Part shown: piece after piece, positions 35,455-43,807 of the stretch
Numbering within the stretch: position 1 is the stretch's first letter
How the letters are laid out: each line of letters opens with the position of its first letter
Position numbers and translations under genes: made by a program
NCBI GenBank assembly: GCA_003486385.1
Contig: DNFT01000011.1
Coordinates: forward strand, 8,226-72,225
DNA: 64,000 nt
Reading direction: 5' to 3'
Source: Eubacterium sp.
GTDB taxonomy: Bacteria > Bacillota > Clostridia > Lachnospirales > Lachnospiraceae
The notes under the pieces: generated by a model
The model's database searches: none
Told to the model about the DNA's origin: nothing
What the model saw: the letters and a program-made list of their open reading frames with translations, nothing else

Positions 35455-35506
35455 TTGATAAGCGTCCACGGATATGTTAAAATAAATACAATCCGTGGAT
35501 TTTTTA
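35455..35506 (+). promoter_or_regulatory. Right copy of island-flanking repeat: promoter plus stem-loop with T-run
   Basis: TTGATA (35455-35460), 17-bp spacer, TAAAAT (35478-35483): a near-consensus promoter for pgm. The dyad TCCACGGAT (35465-35473) with ATCCGTGGA (35491-35499) is followed by six T, so the same bases could also end the ABC transcript. Confidence 0.65.
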
Positions 35507-35602
35507 TACTGATGGCGCGCTGGACGCGTCCGGTACTGTAGAAAAATGAGAACCGCGGAAATGTTTCGTATGCATCTATTGGGGGTGCAGGAAGGAGATA
35601 GC

Positions 35603-37333
35603 ATGTCATACATGGATACCTACAGGCAGTGGTGTGAGAATCCTTACTTTGACGAGTCGGTCAGAGAGGAGCTTAAGTCCATCGCAGGTAATGAGAAGGA
35701 GATTGAGGACAGATTTTACAAGGATCTGGAGTTTGGAACCGGTGGTCTCAGAGGAGTTATCGGATACGGTACTAACAGAATGAACGTCTATACAGTAAGA
35801 AGGGCTACACAGGGACTTGCGAACTTCATTATCAAGGAGGGCGCACAGGATAAGGGTGTTGCCATTGCATTCGATTCAAGAAGAATGTCACCTGAGTTCT
35901 CAGACGAGGCTGCACTTTGCCTTGCCGCTAACGGAATCAAGGCTTACATATTCCCATCACTCCGCCCGACACCGGAGCTTTCATTTGCAGTAAGATATTT
36001 AGGATGTACGGCAGGTATCGTTGTAACAGCCAGCCACAATCCACCTGAGTATAACGGCTACAAGGTATACTGGGAGGACGGTGCACAGATTACAGCACCT
36101 AAGGACAAGCAGATTATAACGGAAGTACTTAATGTCACAGATTTCAATACAGTTAAGACGATGGATAAGGAAGCTGCAAAGGCAGCAGGCCTTTACAATG
36201 TAATCGGCTCCGACCTTGATGATGCTTACATTGCAGAGTTAAAGAAGCAGATTGTCAACCCTGATGTAATCAAGGAGATGGGTAAGACAATGACTGTTGT
36301 CTATACACCTCTTCACGGCACAGGTAACATTCCGGCAAGAAGAGTTTTGAAGGAAATCGGTTTTGAGAATGTGTATGTTGTTCCTGAGCAGGAGCTTCCT
36401 GATGGAAACTTCCCTACAGTAAGCTACCCTAACCCTGAGGACCCGGCAGCATTCACACTTGCGCTCAAGCTTGCCAAGGAGAAGAATGCAGATGTTGTCC
36501 TTGCAACAGACCCTGATGCGGACAGGCTTGGTGTATACGCTAAGGATTCCAAGACAGGCGAGTATGTGTCATTTACAGGTAATATGTCAGGTATGCTTAT
36601 AGCAGAGTATCTTCTCTCACAGAAGAAGGCTAAGGGGCTTATCCCGGCTAACGGCGCACTGGTTAAGACTATCGTTTCAACCAATATGGCTGATGCAGTT
36701 GCTAAGGAGTACAACCTCAAGCTTATAGAGGTTTTAACCGGATTTAAGTATATCGGAGAGCAGATTAAGTTCTTCGAGCAGCAGCATACCTATGAGTATA
36801 TGTTCGGCTTCGAGGAGAGCTACGGCTGTCTTGTCGGAACACATGCAAGGGATAAGGATGCCATCGTTGCTGTTATGGCTCTGTGTGAGGCAGCAGCATA
36901 CTACAAGAAGCAGGGACTTACTCTCTGGGATCAGATGGTCAATATCTATGAGAAATACGGCTATTACAGAGAAGGACTTAAGTCAATCACACTCAAGGGC
37001 GTTGAGGGTGTAGCTAAGATTAAGGAGATGCTTGACAATCTTCGTGAGCACACTCCTGAGAAGTTCGGTGACTTCACTGTGCTTTCGGCGAGAGATTATG
37101 ACAGGGATGTGATTGTTGACATGAAGACAGGCGAGAAGAAGCCTACAGGTCTTCCTAAGTCCAATGTTCTCTACTATGACCTCAATGATGGGGCATGGTG
37201 CTGTGCAAGACCATCGGGAACAGAGCCTAAGGTTAAGTTCTACATGGGCGTTAAGGGCACAAGCTTCGACGATGCACAGGCTAAGCTTGCTGCATTATCG
37301 GACGCTGTTATGAAGGTAGTCACAGGTGAATAG
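35603..37333 (+). CDS. Phosphoglucomutase/phosphomannomutase
   Basis: Interconverts glucose-1- and glucose-6-phosphate, feeding glycan precursors such as the dTDP-rhamnose pathway upstream. 576 aa from ATG 35603 (MSYMDTYRQW) with AAGGAGA; the ATG at 35546 has no ribosome site. Conserved regions: TGGLRGVIGYGTNRMN, the phosphoserine loop TASHNPPEYNGYK, metal loop DPDADRLG, sugar-binding FGFEESYG, and phosphate loop RPSGTEPKVKFY. This is the large clostridial PgcA-type enzyme. A perfect 16-bp palindrome overlaps its stop codon. Confidence 0.95.
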   Translation: MSYMDTYRQWCENPYFDESVREELKSIAGNEKEIEDRFYKDLEFGTGGLRGVIGYGTNRMNVYTVRRATQGLANFIIKEGAQDKGVAIAFDSRRMSPEFSDEAALCLAANGIKAYIFPSLRPTPELSFAVRYLGCTAGIVVTASHNPPEYNGYKVYWEDGAQITAPKDKQIITEVLNVTDFNTVKTMDKEAAKAAGLYNVIGSDLDDAYIAELKKQIVNPDVIKEMGKTMTVVYTPLHGTGNIPARRVLKEIGFENVYVVPEQELPDGNFPTVSYPNPEDPAAFTLALKLAKEKNADVVLATDPDADRLGVYAKDSKTGEYVSFTGNMSGMLIAEYLLSQKKAKGLIPANGALVKTIVSTNMADAVAKEYNLKLIEVLTGFKYIGEQIKFFEQQHTYEYMFGFEESYGCLVGTHARDKDAIVAVMALCEAAAYYKKQGLTLWDQMVNIYEKYGYYREGLKSITLKGVEGVAKIKEMLDNLREHTPEKFGDFTVLSARDYDRDVIVDMKTGEKKPTGLPKSNVLYYDLNDGAWCCARPSGTEPKVKFYMGVKGTSFDDAQAKLAALSDAVMKVVTGE

Positions 37334-37387
37334 ACAGATATCTGTCTGTAAAAGCTTCATTTGATTGATAATGATTTATACCTGATG

Positions 37388-37420
37388 TGAGGCTGGCATA
37401 TTTATAATATGTCAGCCTCA
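37388..37420 (+). terminator. 14-bp stem-loop after pgm
   Basis: Left arm 37388-37401 (TGAGGCTGGCATAT) pairs with 37407-37420, one G-T pair, five-base loop. There is no long T-run, so it is a probable rather than certain terminator. Confidence 0.5.
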
Positions 37421-37439
37421 TATAATGCCAAGGGATATG

Positions 37440-37577
37440 TATAATATAACTTACAAAGGTAATTGCCAAACGCAAATCTGCCGGTAAACAGCTGTGTACT
37501 GGTAAAATTACACAGCGTACGGCTGGCATACACTGCGTTTCGCAATTACCTAATATGATTTACAAAAAGAGGTAATT
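37440..37577 (+). promoter_or_regulatory. Structured leader of the MATE gene, candidate RNA switch
   Basis: A -10 box TATAAT at 37440-37445 would start RNA near 37452. The RNA then holds a 95-nt imperfect inverted repeat, 37457-37551: AGGTAATTGC with GCAATTACCT, then AAACGCA with TGCGTTT, and inner matching blocks including GCTGTGTA with TACACAGC. The last eight bases of the right arm (AATTACCT, 37544-37551) are also complementary to AGGTAATT at 37570-37577, which contains the only visible ribosome site. The two pairings exclude each other. I do not recognise a known riboswitch class. Confidence 0.55.
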
Positions 37578-37586
37578 AAAACCCAC

Positions 37587-38936
37587 ATGAAGGATTTAAC
37601 ACATGGAAAGCCGGCGAGGATAATACTGTATTTTGCACTTCCGATTCTGATTGGGAATCTTTTTAACCTTGCCTATAATCTTGCCGACACACGTATAGTC
37701 GGAACTTATCTTGGAAATGATGCGCTTGCCGCGGTCGGTTCAATAAGCACATTGAATGACCTGCTTGTAGGATTCATTGTCGGGCTTGCGAATGGCTTTG
37801 CGGTCATCATGGCACAGCATTTTGGGAGCGGGGATAAGAATAAATCGAGAAAAGTGTTTGCACTGTCAATTTTAATGGGACTTGTTGTTACTGCTATAGT
37901 TGTGGCGGGAAGTCTTATTTTTATGGATGGACTTCTGGACTGGATGAATGTGATGGACGAGCACAGGGAGGCGTCTGTTGCATATATCACGGTTATCATA
38001 GTGGGACTGTTCTTTTCGATTATATACAATGTGCTTGCCGCAAATCTAAGAGCCATAGGTGATGCGTACACGCCGCTCATTTTTCTCATAATTTCCGCTG
38101 TGCTCAACGTGGCACTGGATATATTGTGCGTGAAGTATATGGACATGGGCGTGAGGGGAGCCGCCGTGGCTACCATTGTGTCACAGGCTGTTTCGGCTGT
38201 GCTGTGCTTTGGATATACATGGAAAAAATATGCTTTTCTGCATTTTAATATAAAGGATTTTGTGCCTAAGAAGGAATTTTTGAAACCGATGCTTGAAGGC
38301 GGCTTGTCGATGGGGCTTATGAACTCACTTGTCTCATTCGGTACGCTGTCATTGCAGACGGCTATAAATACATTGGGAACGAACACCATAGTGGCACACG
38401 CGGCCACCAGAAAGCTCACGAACCTATATATGCTTCCGTTCAGTGTGCTTGGTACAACCATGGCTACCTACAGTGGACAGAACTATGGTGCCGGAAGGTA
38501 TGACAGAATACGCGCGGGACTTAAGGTATCGTTAGGCTGCTCTTATATCTGGTGTGTTATTGTGCTGATTGCGAGCTATACGGTATGTCCGTATCTGATT
38601 GTTGCCATCACCGATACCGGTATAAGCGAGGTTATAGACACAGCCTGCCTGTATCAGCGCTTTGATACATGCTTTTATCTGCTTGTGCCTACTATAACAA
38701 TACTAAGAAACAGCCTTCAGGGCATTGGTGACCATATCACACCTATTTTTTCGAGCGGGCTTGAGCTTGTTGGAAAAGTACTGATTGCCATGCTTCTGAC
38801 ACCGGTAATAGGATATTGGGGTATAATCGTTTCAGAGCCTATAGTATGGGCGGTTATGGTCATTCCTCTTATAGTAAGCATGGTCAAAAGGATGAAGCGG
38901 GCATTTGTAAATGAGAAAATAAGGAATGAAAAATAG
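37587..38936 (+). CDS. MATE family efflux transporter
   Basis: Twelve-helix cation/drug antiporter, 449 aa. The opening MKDLTHGKPARIILYFALP and NLAYNLADTRIVG are typical of the DinF/NorM-like clostridial MATE group, and the second half repeats the pattern (GGLSMGLMNSLVSFGTL). Substrate unknown. Its start codon is about 14 bases from the GAGG ribosome motif, a long spacing that fits weak or regulated translation. It is preceded by a large inverted-repeat leader and followed by nrdD with its own promoter. Confidence 0.93.
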   Translation: MKDLTHGKPARIILYFALPILIGNLFNLAYNLADTRIVGTYLGNDALAAVGSISTLNDLLVGFIVGLANGFAVIMAQHFGSGDKNKSRKVFALSILMGLVVTAIVVAGSLIFMDGLLDWMNVMDEHREASVAYITVIIVGLFFSIIYNVLAANLRAIGDAYTPLIFLIISAVLNVALDILCVKYMDMGVRGAAVATIVSQAVSAVLCFGYTWKKYAFLHFNIKDFVPKKEFLKPMLEGGLSMGLMNSLVSFGTLSLQTAINTLGTNTIVAHAATRKLTNLYMLPFSVLGTTMATYSGQNYGAGRYDRIRAGLKVSLGCSYIWCVIVLIASYTVCPYLIVAITDTGISEVIDTACLYQRFDTCFYLLVPTITILRNSLQGIGDHITPIFSSGLELVGKVLIAMLLTPVIGYWGIIVSEPIVWAVMVIPLIVSMVKRMKRAFVNEKIRNEK

Positions 38937-38950
38937 TACATTATTCCGTA

Positions 38951-38979
38951 TTGACATTTCAGTGTATACACTGCATAAT
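38951..38979 (+). promoter_or_regulatory. nrdD promoter with 14-bp palindrome in its spacer
   Basis: TTGACA (38951-38956), 17-bp spacer, CATAAT (38974-38979). The spacer contains the perfect palindrome CAGTGTATACACTG (38960-38973), a probable operator. Confidence 0.65.
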
Positions 38980-38999
38980 GTAGCATGTACGTTATGAAG

Positions 39000-39015
39000 A
39001 CACAATATATTGTGG
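39000..39015 (+). promoter_or_regulatory. NrdR-like box upstream of nrdD
   Basis: ACACAATATATTGTGG fits the NrdR box pattern (ACAC, AT-rich palindromic centre, GTGT-like end). It lies downstream of the -10 box, where a bound repressor would block transcription. Confidence 0.6.
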
Positions 39016-39037
39016 TTATAAGTTTGGGAGGGTTTCA

Positions 39038-41197
39038 ATGAAGATTATTAAGAGAAATGGCTCGGAAGAGGGCTTTGACGTCAGTAAGATAGTGGCGGCC
39101 ATCACGAAGGCTAATGCTGCTGTGGATAATTCACCTCTTAGTAAGGAGCAGATATCGGATATAGCAGACTATGTTGAGTACAAGTGCAACAAGCTTAACA
39201 GGGCTGTATCGGTAGAAGAGATACAGGATATGGTGGAGAACCAGATAATGTCAACAGGAGCATTTGACGTTGCAAGAGACTATGTCCGCTATCGTTATAA
39301 GCGCTCCTTGGTAAGAAAAGCCAATACTACGGATACGAGAATCCTTTCACTGATTGAATATAATAATGAAGAGGTTAAGCAGGAGAACTCCAACAAGAAT
39401 CCGGCTGTAAACAGTGTTCAGAGAGATTACATGGCAGGAGAGGTGAGCAAGGATATCACAAGAAGGCTTCTTCTTCCTACTGAGGTTGTGGAGGCGGATG
39501 AGCAGGGAATAATACATTTCCATGATTCGGACTACTATGCACAGCACATGCATAACTGTGATCTGGTCAATCTTGAGGATATGCTCCAGAATGGAACGGT
39601 TATAAGCGAGACTCTTATTGAGAAACCACATAGTTTTTCAACAGCATGTAATATTGCCACACAGATTATAGCGCAGGTGGCATCAAGCCAGTATGGAGGA
39701 CAGAGCATATCACTTGCACATCTTGCCCCGTTTGTCAATATATCACGAGAGAAGATCCGTAAGGATGTGATGGAAGAGCTTGAACTGTTAGGCTGCACTC
39801 CATCCGATGAAAAGATTGCGGAAATAGTTGAGACAAGACTTAAGAAAGAGATTACCAAGGGTGTCCAGACAATCCAGTACCAGGTAATCACACTCATGAC
39901 CACCAATGGACAGGCACCATTCCTCACGGTGTTCATGTACCTTAATGAGGCGAAGAATGAGCAGGAAAAAGCAGACCTTGCCATGATTATAGAGGAGACT
40001 CTTAAGCAGCGCCTTCAGGGTGTCAAGAATGAAGCGGGAGTGTGGGTTACACCGGCATTTCCTAAGCTTATATATGTGCTTGAGGATGATAATATAACAG
40101 AGGATTCCAGGTATTTTTACCTCACAGAGCTTTCAGCCAGATGCTCGGCAAAGAGGCTTGTTCCTGATTACATATCAGAGAAGAAGATGAAGGAGCTTAA
40201 GGAGGGAAACTGCTTCCCTGTTATGGGCTGCAGAAGTGCTCTCAATCCATGGAAGGATGAGAATGGCAGCTATAAGTTCTACGGAAGATTTAATCAGGGG
40301 GTTGTCACAATTAACCTCGTTGATGTGGCACTTTCCTCGGGTGGAGATTATAATAAGTTCTGGGAGATATTTGACGAAAGGCTTGAGCTGTGCTATCGTG
40401 CGCTCATGTGCCGTCATAACAGACTTAAGGGTACTGTTTCCGATGTTGCACCGATTCTCTGGCAGAACGGAGCACTTGCCCGCCTTAAGAAGGGTGAGAA
40501 GATAGATAAGCTTCTCTACGGAGGTTATTCTACAATCTCACTTGGTTATGCGGGGCTTTATGAGTGTGTGAAGTATATGACGGGACTTTCACATACGAAT
40601 CCGGAGGCAACGCCATTTGCAATCTCAGTCATGAAATATATGAATGACAAATGTGCAGAGTGGACTGATAAGACCAATATAGCATTCAGCACCTACGGCT
40701 CACCTATCGAGAGCACTACCTACAAGTTCGCCAAGTGCTTACAGAAAAGATTCGGCATTATACCGGGGATAACGGATAAGGGCTATATAACCAACAGCTA
40801 TCATGTACATGTGACGGAGCCTATTGATGCATTCTCGAAGCTTGCATTTGAGTCCAAGTTCCAGGCACTCTCCACAGGCGGAGCAGTCAGCTATGTCGAG
40901 GTTCCGAACATGCAGCATAATATACCGGCTGTGCTTGAGGTTATCAAGTTCATATATGAGAATATCATGTATGCGGAGCTTAATACCAAGAGTGACTACT
41001 GCCAGAAGTGCGGATTCTCAGGAGAGATACAGACTGTGGTGGACGATGACAAGAAGATTGTCTGGGAGTGCCCACAGTGCGGAAACAGGGATGAGAACAC
41101 ACTTAATGTGGCGCGCCGTACCTGCGGATATATAGGCACACAGTTCTGGAATCAGGGAAGAACGCAGGAAATCAGGGAGAGAGTTCTCCATTTATAA
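39038..41197 (+). CDS. nrdD: Anaerobic (class III) ribonucleoside-triphosphate reductase
   Basis: Reduces NTPs to dNTPs with a glycyl radical; active only without oxygen. N-terminal ATP-cone (about 1-90, KIIKRNGSEEGFDVSKI) senses ATP/dATP. The catalytic body includes HFHDSDYYAQHMHNCDLVNL and NLVDVALSSGG. A C-terminal zinc site has two CxxC pairs (YCQKCGFSG and ECPQCGNRD), and the glycyl radical lies in RRTCGYIGTQ at about residue 698. 719 aa, complete. The activase gene nrdG, usually next to it, is not found in this window. Confidence 0.97.
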   Translation: MKIIKRNGSEEGFDVSKIVAAITKANAAVDNSPLSKEQISDIADYVEYKCNKLNRAVSVEEIQDMVENQIMSTGAFDVARDYVRYRYKRSLVRKANTTDTRILSLIEYNNEEVKQENSNKNPAVNSVQRDYMAGEVSKDITRRLLLPTEVVEADEQGIIHFHDSDYYAQHMHNCDLVNLEDMLQNGTVISETLIEKPHSFSTACNIATQIIAQVASSQYGGQSISLAHLAPFVNISREKIRKDVMEELELLGCTPSDEKIAEIVETRLKKEITKGVQTIQYQVITLMTTNGQAPFLTVFMYLNEAKNEQEKADLAMIIEETLKQRLQGVKNEAGVWVTPAFPKLIYVLEDDNITEDSRYFYLTELSARCSAKRLVPDYISEKKMKELKEGNCFPVMGCRSALNPWKDENGSYKFYGRFNQGVVTINLVDVALSSGGDYNKFWEIFDERLELCYRALMCRHNRLKGTVSDVAPILWQNGALARLKKGEKIDKLLYGGYSTISLGYAGLYECVKYMTGLSHTNPEATPFAISVMKYMNDKCAEWTDKTNIAFSTYGSPIESTTYKFAKCLQKRFGIIPGITDKGYITNSYHVHVTEPIDAFSKLAFESKFQALSTGGAVSYVEVPNMQHNIPAVLEVIKFIYENIMYAELNTKSDYCQKCGFSGEIQTVVDDDKKIVWECPQCGNRDENTLNVARRTCGYIGTQFWNQGRTQEIRERVLHL

Positions 41198-41206
41198 AAT
41201 AAAAGA

Positions 41207-41228
41207 GATGCGAAGCATCATTTTTATA
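41207..41228 (+). terminator. Terminator after nrdD
   Basis: GATGC-GAA-GCATC stem-loop (41207-41219) followed by ATTTTTAT. Confidence 0.6.
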
Positions 41229-41310
41229 TGAGCAGGCAGCGAAGCGGATTGCGAATATCATTGACAAATAAAATATAACTGTCCGGATTAGGGCAGAATT
41301 TTATGAAATT

Positions 41311-41354
41311 AAAGTTCAATCCATTACCCTTGGGTGATGGACTGAACTTTTTTT
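41311..41354 (+). terminator. Second strong stem-loop terminator
   Basis: Arms 41311-41329 and 41332-41350 pair along about 18 positions (AAAGTTCA with TGAACTTT at the base), followed by TTTT. It probably backs up the nrdD terminator. Confidence 0.8.
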
Positions 41355-41593
41355 GCTATGTGTTGGTTTCAAGCGAGGCACCGGTGGTTCTGCATTTTTG
41401 CTTGTTTTTTTTTGAAGATTATGGTGTAATAATTAACAAAAATAACATTATATATCAAGATAATTTTGGTAAATATGCAGAAAAAATATGGAGGATGATG
41501 AAACAAATGTGTTATTCGAAGATAGATTTTGATATGTAAGTTATAAATATAAAAAAGACAGAACCATATAAAAATTGGAGGGATTCTTGAAGT
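41355..41593 (+). other. AT-rich gap before the chemoreceptor gene
   Basis: Together with the two terminators this fills a 396-bp gap after nrdD. I see no convincing gene, promoter of consensus quality or repeat here; the only frames are short or cross the terminator. The chemoreceptor promoter must lie in it. Confidence 0.5.
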
Positions 41594-43623
41594 ATGAAGA
41601 GCAGGACGATAAGTTTTCACATGATATTATTGTTGTTGGTTCTTGTTCCGACAATAACAGTGTCGATGAGTTTAAGCGTTGTGATGTATAATATGACATC
41701 CAGGGAACTAAGAGCTTCCATGAATAATTCAATGGTATCTTATATTACTGAAATGGGTATTGCATATGATAATACAACGGAGACAGCCAAGACGATAATG
41801 GGAACATTTGCATCCAATCCGGATGTGATAAGCTATCTGAAAAATCAGGATGATATTGAACTTGGCGAAAAAGTACAGGAGTATACTAAGAATTATTTCG
41901 GCAAGCTAGATGGATGGGAAGGCATTTATCTTGCTAGCTGGGAATCAAAGGTCTTGTCGCATCCGACAGACTCTGTAGTTGGAAGAGTTATGAGAGAAGG
42001 GGACAGACTTAAACAACTGCAGGATTCGATGCTGTCAAGTGATGGGGTATATAATGTAGGAATTATAAATTCACCTGCTTCAGGGCAGCTCATTATGTCA
42101 ATGTATATGCCTGTAATGGATGGAAATGTTCCGTTAGGCTATGTAGGTGCAGGAACATATGTGCATGATAACATAAGACCATTGGATAATGCTGATAATA
42201 TAGGACTGGAATCAGCATATACATATGTTGTGGATAATCATGGAACTATTCTTTATCATCCGGATAGTGGAAAAGTAGGCGGGATGTCCGAGAATGAGGC
42301 ATTGCTTGAGGTACTTGCAAATCTGGGAAATGCGGATAGTAAAAAGACCGGAACAATATCATATGTTTACAATGGTGTTAAAAAACATGCAGCATACTAT
42401 GTCGGCGAAGAACAGCATTATGTGGCAGTATTTACAGCTGATGATAGGGAAATATTGACTAATACGAAAAGAAATTTAAATATAATGGTTATAAGCGCTG
42501 GTGTTCTTATATTGTTTTTCTCTGCACTTGCTTTTATTATATCCAAATTGATTGTAAAACCACTTAAAAAGATGGTTAAAGTAATTGAGGCATTATCCAA
42601 GGGGAACACTGATGTTAATACAGATGTCAGGACGATGGTAACAGAGAGCCGTAATATAAGGGATTCTGCCACGGACTTTAAGGGTGCTCTCAGGGAAGCC
42701 TTAGGAGCGGTGAAAAATGCTTCATTGGTATTAAGGATTCTATTGATGATGTCAGGGCAAAGACAGTGGATAACACTGATAAAGTAAATCAGATTAACAC
42801 TGCTATATCAGAGATATCCCAGACATCGCAGAATGTTGCACAAAATGCCCAGGATATTACAGAGCAGACGATTACGCTGAGCGATAAAATAGATATATTG
42901 TTCAAGAACGTTGCAGAACTTGATAAGAGTGCCGGTTTGATTAAAACAAATAATGAGAATGCGGCAGCACAGATGAGCATTGTAATGGCAGCAGCACAAT
43001 CATCAGTGGATGCAGTAGATGGAATTGCGGAGAAGATACAGGAGACCAATCTGGCAATTGATGAGATTAGTAAATGTGTTTCTGTTATTGAAGAGATTTC
43101 AAGCCAGACTAATCTGCTTTCACTTAATGCAAGTATTGAGGCAGCGCGTGCCGGTGAGGCTGGTAAGGGCTTTGCTGTGGTCGCAGAGGAGATAAGACAT
43201 CTTTCTGATTCAACTGCGGAAAGCGCACAGGAGATAAAGCAGATTATTGAAAAGGTGGTTAAACTCAGTGAAGTGACTGTTGATTATGCGAATAAGGTTG
43301 TCAGAACAACTGAGGAGGAACAGCAGAATATTTCTGATACACAACAGCAGTTTGCAATTCTGTCTGATGCAGTGACTAATAGCCTTGACAATATATATGA
43401 TATCAAGAATGTGACAGACATTCTTGAAAATATAAAGTCACATCTTGTAACAGCAACAAGTAACCTTGGTGCGATAGCTGAGGAGCTTGGAGCATCCGCA
43501 CAGGAGGCCAGTGCAAACTGCCATACTGTCGCTCAGACCTGCAATGATACTGAGCTGAGTACCAGAATGATGCAGAAGGCTGATAAAGATATGATGGATG
43601 ATATAGAGTTTTTTAAGCTTTAA
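41594..43623 (+). pseudogene. Methyl-accepting chemotaxis protein interrupted by a frameshift
   Basis: Two frames make one receptor. Fragment 1 (41594-42787): N-terminal helix, extracellular Cache-like sensor (about 45-290, GWEGIYLASWESKVLSHPTD), second helix, and HAMP (IVKPLKKMVKVIEALSKGN). Fragment 2 (reading through from about 42720 to 43623): cytoplasmic signalling helices with the conserved tip [19 protein letters not shown] and [19 protein letters not shown]. The break is at a run of five A (42713-42717); a sixth A would restore one frame ([15 protein letters not shown]). GGAGGG precedes ATG 41594. Either the gene is dead or phase-variable, or the base is a sequence error. Confidence 0.85.
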
Positions 43624-43653
43624 GGAATAGCAGACTAATAGAAATTCAAAAGA

Positions 43654-43697
43654 GTGGATGGATTGTGAAAAGATTTCTCAATTCATTCACTTTTTTA
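43654..43697 (+). terminator. Terminator after the chemoreceptor
   Basis: GTGGATGGATTGTGA (from 43654) pairs, with G-T pairs and one mismatch, with TCTCAATTCATTCAC ending at 43690, followed by six T. Confidence 0.7.
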
Positions 43698-43807
43698 TCA
43701 CAAAAAGAACACAATTCGTTGTTATATTGTACTCATAAAAGAGAGGGAAATGAAGAAATAAGTAAAGAAAATAAGATTCCCTCATGATGAATATGGAGGT
43801 AAGAGCT

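Noticed and set aside
26822..35499. Flanking repeats as attL/attR of a phage or ICE
   Set aside because: No integrase, excisionase, tRNA target or mobilisation gene is present; only the weaker statement of a repeat-bounded island is supported.
41303..41539. 78-codon plus-strand open frame between nrdD and the chemoreceptor
   Set aside because: Its first third is the terminator hairpin and T-run, it has no ribosome site, and the composition is unlike a protein.
42700..42730. Programmed -1 frameshift joining the two chemoreceptor halves
   Set aside because: The slippery stretch G-AAA-AAT is not a strong heptamer and no stimulatory structure was noticed; a lost A is simpler.
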